Of a stretch of DNA of 64,000 nt, positions 18,401 to 25,585 are shown piece by piece (the first letter of the stretch is position 1; each line of letters starts with the position of its first letter). Under the pieces are notes generated by a model. It made no database searches. It was not told the origin of the DNA and worked only from the letters and a program-made list of their open reading frames with translations. The stretch is from Rhodococcus opacus B4. GTDB lineage: Bacteria; Actinomycetota; Actinomycetes; Mycobacteriales; Mycobacteriaceae. The stretch spans positions 5,890,001 through 5,954,000 of the forward strand of contig NC_012522.1 in the NCBI RefSeq assembly GCF_000010805.1, in the 5' to 3' direction. The position numbers and the translations under genes were made by a program.

Positions 18401-19219
18401 ATGACAACGAAGAGTGAGCGGACGGCAGGGATTGTCGCGAAGGTGACCTGCATTGCTCGAAGGACGAACGGATCGCAATGCCTGAATCGACCTATGAAGG
18501 GGCAGAACATTTGCAAGAATCACGGTGGGGCTGCTCCGCAGGCGAGACGCAAGGCGGCAGAGCGCATCTTGCTGGCGCAAGACCTGGCCGCCGCGAAGCT
18601 TGTAGAGCTGATGAACGACCCCAATGTGCCGCCCGGTGTGCAACGGATGGCGGCTGCCGACTTGCTGGATCGCGGTGGAAACGTAGCGGCGCACGTGTTG
18701 GCGATCCCGGGGGTCAGTGGTGGCGACAAGCCGTGGGAGGTGCTGTTCGAATCGATTCTGGGTGGCAGCCGTGCAGAGAGCCGCGCCCAGCGGGGCATCC
18801 TGGACCGTGAGCCGCCCAAGTGGCTCACGGACGAGATAGCCGCAGCGGAGATTGTGGACGCCGAGGTGGTCGCCGAGGGAGTGTCGCCAGCGTGCGAAGC
18901 CTGCGGGGCGCAGTTCCCTACGGAACTACCCGACTGGCTGGACGCCTACCCGCAACTCTGTCGACCGTGTCGAGAGGAGCGCGGCCTACCCGACCCCGGC
19001 CGAGATGGGCGCAGTTACCCCGCTGGCGCGGTGCCGCAAGGCCAATCAGACCCGGCCAGCGGTGCGCAGGGCGGGCAAGCACCCCAGGCTGGCAGCAACC
19101 ACCCCAAGCGCAACGGTCAAAGCCCTACAGCCGATCTGAGCGGTAATGGACTCGTCACGATGGAAGAGGCATTGGGGCAACTTCACCGGTCGAAACGGTC
19201 ACGCCGACAACGTAAGTGA
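18401..19219 (+). CDS. HGG-motif zinc protein, possible small terminase
   Basis: 272 residues from an ATG after GGAGAGG; a GTG 33 bp upstream is less likely. The N-terminal module has the pattern C-x-A-x7-C-x9-C-x2-HGG (from CIARRTNGSQC to ICKNHGGAAPQ), a zinc-binding signature common in actinophage and satellite proteins. It is followed by helices with VPPGVQRMAAADLLDRGG. A second Cys pair set (CEACGAQ...LCRPC) lies near residues 165-190, and the C-terminus is disordered and basic. Similar phage proteins are sometimes called small terminase subunits; this is not established here. It lies between the iterons and the recombinase. Confidence 0.6.
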   Translation: MTTKSERTAGIVAKVTCIARRTNGSQCLNRPMKGQNICKNHGGAAPQARRKAAERILLAQDLAAAKLVELMNDPNVPPGVQRMAAADLLDRGGNVAAHVLAIPGVSGGDKPWEVLFESILGGSRAESRAQRGILDREPPKWLTDEIAAAEIVDAEVVAEGVSPACEACGAQFPTELPDWLDAYPQLCRPCREERGLPDPGRDGRSYPAGAVPQGQSDPASGAQGGQAPQAGSNHPKRNGQSPTADLSGNGLVTMEEALGQLHRSKRSRRQRK

Positions 19220-19261
19220 GTTTTGAACCGTGGGGCACGCGCGTAGTGTTGGGGGTGGCAA

Positions 19262-19285
19262 GGGGTGCACGCGACGTTGCACCCC
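19262..19285 (+). terminator. Hairpin after the HGG protein gene
   Basis: GGGGTGCA (19262-19269) pairs perfectly with TGCACCCC (19278-19285) across an 8 nt loop, 43 bp after the stop. No U-tract follows. Confidence 0.5.
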
Positions 19286-19309
19286 CTGAATCACTAAGGG
19301 AGGCAGGCA

Positions 19310-19936
19310 ATGAGAGTAATCGGTTACATCCGGGTGAGTACGAAGTCGCAAGGTGAAAGTGGACTTGGTCTAGAGGCGCAGCGAGATTCATTGCAGCGAT
19401 GGTGCGATGCTCGCGGACACGAACTGCTCACTGTCACAATGGATGTTGTCAGTGGAGCGAAGGCGGGCTGCCTGCACGGGCGGCAAGTGGCGATCGCAGC
19501 GGTTGAGTCTCAGGTAGCGGACATTCTGTTGGTGCGCGCCCTGGATCGTGCGACGCGAGACAGCCTGGACGCAGCGCAGCTGATGCAGCGTGCACAGCGC
19601 TACGGTTGGCGTCTCATGGACTGTGAGCACGCAGACAGTGGTGCGCCGTCACAGCGCCTCGTCGCGGATATTACGCTGGCGGTAGCGGCAGACGAACGAC
19701 GCAAGATCGGCACGCGGACAAGGGAAGCTCTGAACGCGAAACGGCAACGCGGAGAGGGCGGGTTGATGAGTATGTCTGCACAGCAGCGGATCAAGGTGCT
19801 GGCCGACCAAGGTTACGGAGCCAAGTCCATCGCCAATGTGCTTACAGCAGAGGGTATTCCAACCGCAAGAGGCGGAGACGGGTGGTCGTACAGCAGCGTC
19901 CGGCGCGCTCTTGAACGCATCAAGGCAGGAGTCTGA
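19310..19936 (+). CDS. Serine recombinase (resolvase/invertase family)
   Basis: 208 residues from an ATG after AAGGGAGGCAGG. The N-terminal catalytic domain begins MRVIGYIRVSTKSQ, with the nucleophile at Ser10, GLEAQRDSL, and VRALDRATRD in place of the usual VxxLDRLxR. The C-terminal HTH region (about 150-200) has QGYGAKSIANVLTAEGIPT. It is resolvase-sized, so it may resolve element dimers or invert a segment, while the tyrosine enzyme does integration. It is closely spaced with the next two genes. Confidence 0.85.
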   Translation: MRVIGYIRVSTKSQGESGLGLEAQRDSLQRWCDARGHELLTVTMDVVSGAKAGCLHGRQVAIAAVESQVADILLVRALDRATRDSLDAAQLMQRAQRYGWRLMDCEHADSGAPSQRLVADITLAVAADERRKIGTRTREALNAKRQRGEGGLMSMSAQQRIKVLADQGYGAKSIANVLTAEGIPTARGGDGWSYSSVRRALERIKAGV

Positions 19937-19937
19937 G

Positions 19938-20228
19938 ATGTGGAGCAACGTTCGTGACATTGCGGCACTCCTGGAGTGCTACGAGACCGCACCGCAACGG
20001 ACGGCGATGGTCGGGCTAATGGCAATCCTTGCCGATGAAGACGCGGTTCCGGGTTTTCGGTGCGAGATAACTGATCTGAACGCATTGCTAGCGTTCGTGA
20101 TTGGCGAGAATCCCTGCCCGACCAAGACGCTGGCATTCGTCAACGAGTGCCGGGCAGCGCTCGGGCTGCGCCTTCACACCTGGGACGAATTCATGGAGCT
20201 TGAAGAACGCGCCAAGGCAGGCGCGTGA
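19938..20228 (+). CDS. Small hypothetical protein between recombinase and integrase
   Basis: 96 residues from an ATG with GGAG nearby, starting 1 bp after the recombinase stop. Its stop TGA overlaps the integrase ATG (TGATG). It is acidic and mainly helical (NVRDIAALLECYETAPQR, WDEFMELEERAKAG). No DNA-binding motif is evident. Coupling to the integrase suggests a recombination directionality or accessory role, without direct proof. Confidence 0.6.
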   Translation: MWSNVRDIAALLECYETAPQRTAMVGLMAILADEDAVPGFRCEITDLNALLAFVIGENPCPTKTLAFVNECRAALGLRLHTWDEFMELEERAKAGA

Positions 20229-21610
20229 TGGCGCACGTACAGAAGAGGACAACGCAGGCCGGAGTGGTGAGGTACGTGGTCAAGTGGCGTACTCCCGACG
20301 GCAAGGGGCGCAGCAAGGGCGGATTCCCCACAAAGAAGGCCGCCGAGGACTACGCCACCACCGTGGAGTACAACGCCAACCGGGGCACCACGTTCGACCC
20401 CAAAGCGGGCGGGGTCGCGTTCAGGCAAGCGGCGGGGGAGTGGCTGGCGTCTCGGCACGACCTGAAGCCGCGCACGCACGCGGAGTACGAGAATCTGTTG
20501 CGGCCGAAGACCACTGGACCACTTGCAACGCGAGCGCTGAGCATCGATGCCACATTCGGTGGGTATCCGCTGAACGCCATCACGCGGAAGCAGATCAGCG
20601 AATGGGTGCGGGCGCTCACCGCTGCGGGGAAGAAGCCCTCGACAGTGCGACACGCGTACTTCGTCGTGCGGATGGTGCTGGCGCAAGCCGTAGTGGACGG
20701 ACGACTGACGACGAACCCCGCCGACTACGTGAAGCTGCCCAGTGAGCGCAGCGCAGCAGGAGGCACCCCCGGTGTTGTGGACGACCCAGACATGTTCCTC
20801 ACGGCCGAGCAAGTGTCCGGGCTGGTGGTCTCCACGCCCTGGCCGTACAACGTGCTCGTCCATCTGGCTGCGTGGTCTGGGCTGCGCGCTGCCGAGCTGG
20901 CCGGGTTGCAGGTGGGCGACGTGGAGCTGCCCGCCGCGACGATGAACCCCAACGCCCGGCCCAAGCCCGGCACGCTACGGGTGGAGCGCACGGTGATAGC
21001 GCTCGACGGTAAGCCCACCTACGACACCCCCAAGACCAAAGGGAGCCGGCGGAGAGTGCCTCTGACCCCGGCGACAGTGGCGGTACTGCGCGATTACCTA
21101 GCCGCGCACCCCAGGCGGGACGAAGCTACGGCCCCGTTGTTCCCGGCGATGCGGCTGGTGGCCGCTAAGCCCACGGGCTTGCGGGCCACCGACGCCAGCG
21201 GCAAACGCATTGTCCCGAAGGCGGAAGACGCCCTGGCCGCGCTCTCGATTGAGGATGCCGAAGGGCGGCTGACGCTGGACTGGGACGTGGTGCTGCGGCA
21301 CCCCACCTTCTACAAAGCGGTCTACCGACCTGCGGTGTTGCGGGCGAACCGCCTCGGTGCAGCCCTGCCGCCCGCCTTGAAGTTCCACGCCCTGCGGCAC
21401 ACGTACGCCAGTCTGTGTGTGGCGGCAGGCATCCCACCGCTGGAACTCGCCCGGTTCATGGGGCATGCCAAGGTTACGACGACGCTCAGCGTGTACGCGC
21501 ACCTCTTCGAGGACGACCACGCCGACGCTATGGCCGCTCTGGGCGCGATGGGCACTACGCCTCGGCAGACCGGCAACGTTGTGCCAATCCGCCGAGGTGA
21601 CGTGGGCTAG
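20228..21610 (+). CDS. int: Tyrosine-recombinase integrase
   Basis: 460 residues from the ATG overlapping the previous stop; a GTG one codon earlier is possible. An N-terminal arm-binding region (YVVKWRTPDGKGRSKGGFPT) is followed by a SAM-like core-binding domain and a catalytic domain with WSGLRAAELAGL (Arg), HALRHTYASL (H-x-x-R-H) and a FMGHAKVTTTLSVYAHL end with the Tyr nucleophile. It should recombine the 45 bp tRNA site. It lies 2.3 kb from attR, with cargo genes in between. Confidence 0.92.
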   Translation: MAHVQKRTTQAGVVRYVVKWRTPDGKGRSKGGFPTKKAAEDYATTVEYNANRGTTFDPKAGGVAFRQAAGEWLASRHDLKPRTHAEYENLLRPKTTGPLATRALSIDATFGGYPLNAITRKQISEWVRALTAAGKKPSTVRHAYFVVRMVLAQAVVDGRLTTNPADYVKLPSERSAAGGTPGVVDDPDMFLTAEQVSGLVVSTPWPYNVLVHLAAWSGLRAAELAGLQVGDVELPAATMNPNARPKPGTLRVERTVIALDGKPTYDTPKTKGSRRRVPLTPATVAVLRDYLAAHPRRDEATAPLFPAMRLVAAKPTGLRATDASGKRIVPKAEDALAALSIEDAEGRLTLDWDVVLRHPTFYKAVYRPAVLRANRLGAALPPALKFHALRHTYASLCVAAGIPPLELARFMGHAKVTTTLSVYAHLFEDDHADAMAALGAMGTTPRQTGNVVPIRRGDVG

Positions 21611-22110
21611 CTGATATTGCCGAGCGTCCACGCGCTGACATGTGCCAACAGGACACGCGTGAAGCCGACGGGCATGGGCGTGCCCCCGGGGATGATGACT
21701 TTGGCTTCCTTCAGGTGTATGTGTCGCGTCAGCTCGTAGTTGGTTTCGACGTCGGACTCGCGCCGCCCCTTGTGGTCCGCAGCCATCTTGCCGAAGAACA
21801 GGTCGGAATAGAGCTCGGCTGCTTTCATCGTCTCGTCACTCGTGCCGGGGCGGAACTCTCTCTGTCGTTCGTTCGCCCACTCGTAAAACTCCTCAGCAGA
21901 GGAGACGACCCCTGACATGATCGTTCCGGACAGGAACAGGACAACCCCGACACCCGCACGGGCGCGGTTCGCAAACTCTGACATTTGCTGGAGCGAGACA
22001 TCAGGGTGTGCCGACCAGTCGTCCGTGGTCGTCAGCTTAGGGTAGTCCGCCCCGGCGCTCTTCGCGTCGACGGTCGTGGGGTTGCCTGTGGCGTGTGCAA
22101 TCTCGGTCAT
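21607..22110 (-). CDS. Unknown cargo protein A, paralogue of the protein at 22724-23230
   Basis: 167 residues from the ATG at 22110; a longer frame to 22257 looks non-coding. There is no signal peptide or clear Shine-Dalgarno. The core has LQQMSEFANRARAGVGVVLF, then SGTIMSGVVSSAEEF, and ends RVLLAHVSAWTLGNIS. The other cargo gene repeats the pattern with LQKLAFSANRMGWGIGVTLY and VTGWALENVS. The glycine-rich GxGVxLxLxGxxxSG core faintly recalls GvpU-type proteins, but no function is known. It overlaps the integrase stop tail to tail by 4 bp. Confidence 0.6.
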   Translation of the reverse strand: MTEIAHATGNPTTVDAKSAGADYPKLTTTDDWSAHPDVSLQQMSEFANRARAGVGVVLFLSGTIMSGVVSSAEEFYEWANERQREFRPGTSDETMKAAELYSDLFFGKMAADHKGRRESDVETNYELTRHIHLKEAKVIIPGGTPMPVGFTRVLLAHVSAWTLGNIS

Positions 22111-22192
22111 GTCGAGCAGTATGTCAGTACACACCGACAGGTTTCTTCCGCGATCGGAGGTCGATGCCGACGCACCGGGGCAAGGCCCCGGT

Positions 22193-22606
22193 TCAAGCGA
22201 CCGAGAGCATGCTTCCGGCGTACCCAGCGACGACGCCGAGAAACAGAAGGCCCACACCGATCCACCGACGCCGTTTGCTGATGGAGTACTGCGCGCTCAC
22301 AAAATCCATAAGCGCCTGTCTCTCCAGGCGGGAACTCGGACCCAGCTGATCGGCAATCTGTTCCCTCGCTTGAACGGGAATCGTCGGACCGCGAATCACG
22401 CCGCCACCGAAGCCTGGGTAGGTGCGCCCGCTCTGTCTCTCCATCTCGCGCAGGTGCTCTTCCTTTGCTTCCTGCGCATCATCGAGCTGTTCCTTGAAAG
22501 CATCCATGTTGCGCTGGGCCTGTATGACGTCCATCACTACCAGCAACGCACCCGAAAGCTGAAACAGCAGCGCCAGCGAATAGAGGGAGTACACCACCAG
22601 ATTCAT
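22193..22606 (-). CDS. Two-span membrane protein with coiled coil, cargo
   Basis: 137 residues from the ATG at 22606. A membrane span lies at about 3-25 (VVYSLYSLALLFQLSGALLV), followed by a charged helical segment likely to form a coiled coil (MDAFKEQLDDAQEAKEEHL) and a Gly/Pro linker. A second span is near the C-terminus (WIGVGLLFLGVVAGYAGSML). It lies between the two paralogous genes on the same strand, so the three may work together with this protein as the membrane partner. No family is recognised. Confidence 0.6.
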   Translation of the reverse strand: MNLVVYSLYSLALLFQLSGALLVVMDVIQAQRNMDAFKEQLDDAQEAKEEHLREMERQSGRTYPGFGGGVIRGPTIPVQAREQIADQLGPSSRLERQALMDFVSAQYSISKRRRWIGVGLLFLGVVAGYAGSMLSVA

Positions 22607-22723
22607 GGTGCAAGTGTCCCAGGGTTCGCCGACATCCGTATGGTCGCCGCCAGCTTCGGCGACGAACAACGAACGTCGGACGTCCCCAGGTCCTTTGGGC
22701 TTCCCGCCGCGCGCACTTCCTTG

Positions 22724-23230
22724 CTAGAGATCGAGGCTGACGTTTTCCAATGCCCAGCCGGTCACCTGCGATAGGCGAAGGCGCAGATAGGCATGGCGAA
22801 AGTGTCGATTATTTGTGGCGATCGTGGCAGGCGCGTTCTGGAGAGAGCACTGTGCGTCCTTGATGGTGAGGTACGTCGTCCTTTCGAGGACCTCTTGCAG
22901 CTCGTCGTCGCTGTATGCCTGGGAATGGCGAGCCTTGATTGTATCTGCCACGGGGGAGAGGTAGTTGTCCGCGACATCGATCGCGCCCTCGTTTGAAGCC
23001 ATGCGCTCGCGGATTTCTTCGTCGGAATGACGGAAGAACTCGGCATCTGGGGCCGTGATCCCAGTGACCACACCCCAGGGGAGGTACAGGGTGACCCCGA
23101 TTCCCCAACCCATACGGTTCGCGGAGAACGCGAGTTTTTGGAGTTGAAGGTCCGGCGAGCCGAACCAATCCCGCGTTTCAGCCAGGTCGACCTCGCCGGG
23201 GTTGTACTTCTCGGAAGTCTCAGTTGTCAT
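22724..23230 (-). CDS. Unknown cargo protein B, paralogue of the protein at 21607-22110
   Basis: 168 residues from the ATG at 23230; a TTG directly upstream is an alternative. No clear ribosome site is seen. It shares with protein A a DWxxxPDxxLQ start, the ANRxxxGxGVxLxLxxG core and the TGWALENVS ending. Overall divergence is strong, so duplication was old or both were acquired. The region between integrase and att site is a known place for anti-phage cargo in satellites, which makes this set a defence candidate by position only. Confidence 0.6.
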   Translation of the reverse strand: MTTETSEKYNPGEVDLAETRDWFGSPDLQLQKLAFSANRMGWGIGVTLYLPWGVVTGITAPDAEFFRHSDEEIRERMASNEGAIDVADNYLSPVADTIKARHSQAYSDDELQEVLERTTYLTIKDAQCSLQNAPATIATNNRHFRHAYLRLRLSQVTGWALENVSLDL

Positions 23231-23373
23231 CAAGGGAGTATTGCATCAGACACCGACAACCTTCACAGATTCGCGTGCGGCATATTCGCGTGTAACGACA
23301 TTCGCGAGCGTAAGCACTTTCGTGGCATCAGGTGGGTCTCGACACGGGTCGTTGTGACGACTTAAGTAGTGCT

Positions 23374-23754
23374 ATGAGCAATCTTCCTTGGCATCGGGCT
23401 TCGGTGCTCGCCCTCATAATCGGAGCAGGTGGTCTGACAGCGTGTTCGTCGGGAGACGAACAAACATCGGAACCGACCACAACAACTGCACAACAACAGA
23501 TGGTGACGGTCTCCCCCGAAGCCGTGGACCAGTTTGTGGCTGCGGTGCGGGCGCAGAATCTCGTACCCGCATCAATGCCGGACGAACAAATACGGCCGGT
23601 GGTCACCAATGTGTGCCGCCTGGCGGGGACTGGCAGCTCGTACGGTGATCAATCAGCCGTGGCGGCCGATCAGCTGAACCTGCCTCCCGCGGGTGACGCG
23701 GTAGACGACGTGATGACGTTGGTCTACGACATTGGCTGCCCGGAACAGCGCTAG
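23374..23754 (+). CDS. DUF732-like lipoprotein at the right end of the element
   Basis: 126 residues from the ATG at 23374. Signal peptide with lipobox LTAC near residues 20-23, then a Thr/Ser/Gln linker. The mature part (VDQFVAAVRAQNLVPASMPD, TNVCRLAG, YDIGCPEQR) resembles DUF732 exported proteins of mycobacteria-like bacteria, with two Cys that can pair. It mirrors the lipoprotein at the left end. Function unknown; surface exclusion is possible. Confidence 0.65.
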   Translation: MSNLPWHRASVLALIIGAGGLTACSSGDEQTSEPTTTTAQQQMVTVSPEAVDQFVAAVRAQNLVPASMPDEQIRPVVTNVCRLAGTGSSYGDQSAVAADQLNLPPAGDAVDDVMTLVYDIGCPEQR

Positions 23755-23786
23755 CGGCGGGGTGGAGTACCCCGGATGAGGCGGGC

Positions 23787-23826
23787 GGAGGTACCGGGGA
23801 GGTACTGGCTACAGTTCGGGCTACAG
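23787..23826. repeat. Tandem GGAGGTAC and GGCTACAG repeats near attR, candidate integrase arm sites
   Basis: GGAGGTAC at 23787-23794 and 23798-23805 repeats the 11 bp period seen near attL. GGCTACAG follows at 23807-23814 and 23819-23826, a 12 bp period. All lie within 80 bp of attR. Confidence 0.55.
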
Positions 23827-23862
23827 TGGCCAGGTGCGAAAACCGCTCTACCTGCGCTAATG

Positions 23863-23907
23863 ATGGAGCCGATGACGGGAATCGAACCCGCGTATTCAGC
23901 TTGGGAA
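23863..23907. repeat. Right attachment site (attR)
   Basis: The 45 bp identical to attL at 11925-11969, lying inside the complete tRNA-Gly gene. The element supplies or keeps the 3' half of the tRNA here, so the tRNA stays functional after integration. Confidence 0.92.
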
Positions 23908-23937
23908 GCTGATGTTCTGCCATTGAACTACATCGGC
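23864..23937 (-). tRNA. tRNA-Gly(CCC), integration target
   Basis: 74 nt including encoded CCA. Acceptor GCCGATG pairs perfectly with CATCGGC, D arm GTTC/GAAC, anticodon stem TCAGC/GCTGA with loop TTCCCAA (anticodon CCC), T arm GCGGG-TTCGATT-CCCGT, discriminator T. The 5' end is at 23937, so the element lies on the 3' side. Confidence 0.95.
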
Positions 23938-24033
23938 GCGCACGATATTGGGCGCCCGTAGGCAGGCCCAACACCCTGCGGCGGAAAGAGTATCAGATCG
24001 TGATCCGGACTACCCGGGCACACGCGCGGAGTG

Positions 24034-24858
24034 TCATACGAGGGGTTTGCCGGTCCGCATTCTGCGTCGCAGATCGCGCATGAGCAGGATGTAGGGGAGC
24101 TCGCGGACGGTGACGGGGATGCGCCGGCTGACGGCGCCGATGGTGCTCATCGTCCGGTCGAAGCGCCGTTGATCCTTCGCTGTCCAGGTGAGGTGCATCT
24201 GGTCGCGGAACAGGGGCGGGAGGAAGCCGGTGGTGAAGAACAGGTTGAGGCGACCGAAGAGGCGGGACACGACGGCGGGCATGAACTCGACCTTCGCGAG
24301 GGACAGCAGGTACTCGCGGATGGTGTCGTCGATCGACACGTTGGCGAGCGATTTCTCCCAGTACTCGTCGAACGCGGCCCGGTTCTCGGGCCACAGTTCC
24401 TTGGGCACCTGCAGGGTGGTGCCGAAGGTGGCCCCCTGCTGGTAGAAGTATTCGCTCTCGGTGGCGGTGAGTTCTCCGTGCATGGAGCGGTGGACGTCCT
24501 CGAACCCGTGGTAGATGCAGGCGGCGACCCACAGCTGCAGTTCGGGGTCGAACGCGTTGTACTGCACGGGGCTGTCGGGTCCCGACTTCACCTGGGCGTG
24601 GGCGCGGTTGACGCCCTTGCGGAACTGGGCCTTCTCTTCCTCGGTGCCGCGTGCGGCGACGACGAGGTAGGTGAGGGTGGTCCGGGTCCGCTTGATCGGG
24701 TGCCGGAAGATCTGTCCGCTTTCGACGCGGCTTTCCACGACGCCGTATCCGACGGCGGGGTGGGAGAGCTGCATGATCACGTTGGCTGCGCCGGCGAGCA
24801 GGCCGGCGCCGTCCATGACGAGTTCGAGTCGGTCCGGCACCTCGAGAGATGTCGACAT
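24034..24858 (-). CDS. MpaB-type (DUF2236) oxygenase-like protein
   Basis: 274 residues from the ATG at 24858 with GGAG seven bases upstream; the longer frame to 24954 would run through the operator. The pattern MQLSHPAVGYGVVESR, VNRAHAQVKSG, WVAACIYHGFEDVH and the LPPLFRDQMHLTW segment fit the oxygenase MpaB/DUF2236 family, haem- or metal-binding proteins related to latex-clearing proteins. The substrate is unknown. It is divergent from a TetR regulator, which probably represses it through the palindrome between them. Confidence 0.8.
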   Translation of the reverse strand: MSTSLEVPDRLELVMDGAGLLAGAANVIMQLSHPAVGYGVVESRVESGQIFRHPIKRTRTTLTYLVVAARGTEEEKAQFRKGVNRAHAQVKSGPDSPVQYNAFDPELQLWVAACIYHGFEDVHRSMHGELTATESEYFYQQGATFGTTLQVPKELWPENRAAFDEYWEKSLANVSIDDTIREYLLSLAKVEFMPAVVSRLFGRLNLFFTTGFLPPLFRDQMHLTWTAKDQRRFDRTMSTIGAVSRRIPVTVRELPYILLMRDLRRRMRTGKPLV

Positions 24859-24906
24859 GTGCACTCCTGTCGCGAGCGGTGAATTCCCTATCTGAATACG
24901 ACCGTA

Positions 24907-24922
24907 CTCACATATATGTGAG
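24907..24922. promoter_or_regulatory. Perfect 16 bp palindrome, TetR operator
   Basis: CTCACATATATGTGAG is fully self-complementary and lies in the 94 bp between the divergent oxygenase and TetR genes, 49 bp from the first start and 31 bp from the second. It probably controls both promoters. Confidence 0.8.
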
Positions 24923-24952
24923 GAGTCCAGAGGCAAGTGCGAAGATGTTTCC

Positions 24953-25576
24953 ATGGCAATCGCGTCGGACCGGGTTTACGGCGGCCAAGAGGGTGACCAG
25001 CGTCGATCGGAACGACGCGGCCAGCTCATCGAGGCCGGACTCGACCTGCTCGGCAGCGCGGACGGCGACCACGCCCTGACCGTGCGCGGAGTCTGCAAGC
25101 AGGCCGGACTCGCCACCCGCTACTTCTACGAGAGCTTCCCCGACCGCGACGCGCTGACCGTCGCCGTCTACGACCACGTCGTCGAGCGCATCGCGACCAG
25201 CACCCTGGACGCCGTGACGAACGCCGGGCCGGGGGAGCGCGAGATCGTCCGGGCCGGGGTCCGCAACATCGTGCGGGAGGTCGCCGAGGATCCACGGCAC
25301 GGCCGGCTCATGTTCTCGGTGGCGCAGTCGAGCGCGGTGCTGGCGCAGCGTCGGCTCGACAGCTCGCGACTGTTCGCGGGCCTGGTCACGAAGCAGACGG
25401 TCGGGTACTACGAGGTGGCCGAGAGCCCGCGCCTCGACCTCGCCGCGCACTTCATGGTCGGCGGCCTCGCCCAGACCCTGACGGCATGGCTGAACGGGAC
25501 CGTGACGCTCCCCGAGGAGGAGCTGGTGGACACCTGCACGGAACTGCTGCTCTCGATGGCCATCCACACCCGTTAA
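24953..25576 (+). CDS. TetR-family transcriptional regulator
   Basis: 207 residues. The HTH is in the first 60-70 residues after the basic start: RGQLIEAGLDLLGS, ALTVRGVCKQAGLATRYFYE and SFPDRDALTVAVYDHV. The variable C-terminal ligand-binding domain follows. It likely represses itself and the divergent MpaB-type gene; the ligand is unknown. The stop lies 9 bp before the dcd start, so read-through into dcd is possible. Confidence 0.9.
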   Translation: MAIASDRVYGGQEGDQRRSERRGQLIEAGLDLLGSADGDHALTVRGVCKQAGLATRYFYESFPDRDALTVAVYDHVVERIATSTLDAVTNAGPGEREIVRAGVRNIVREVAEDPRHGRLMFSVAQSSAVLAQRRLDSSRLFAGLVTKQTVGYYEVAESPRLDLAAHFMVGGLAQTLTAWLNGTVTLPEEELVDTCTELLLSMAIHTR

Positions 25577-25585
25577 CCTCTACCT

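Larger units (their letters stand above)
11925..23907. mobile_element. 12 kb integrated satellite-like element in tRNA-Gly(CCC)
   Basis: The ends are a perfect 45 bp direct repeat (11925-11969 and 23863-23907) equal to the 3' half of the tRNA-Gly gene. That gene is complete only at the right end, so the left copy is the displaced 3' end. The element carries a tyrosine integrase, a serine recombinase, a primase-polymerase/ATPase with an adjacent iteron cluster, an HGG zinc protein, a phage major capsid protein and cargo genes. No portal, large terminase, protease, tail, lysis or conjugation gene was found. The size and content recall the M. tuberculosis phiRv1/phiRv2 elements and other phage satellites (family knowledge); helper dependence is inferred. 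Confidence 0.88.

Noticed and set aside
11925..23907. Integrative conjugative element
   Set aside because: No relaxase, FtsK/Tra translocase or mating-pair gene was found, while a phage capsid gene is present.
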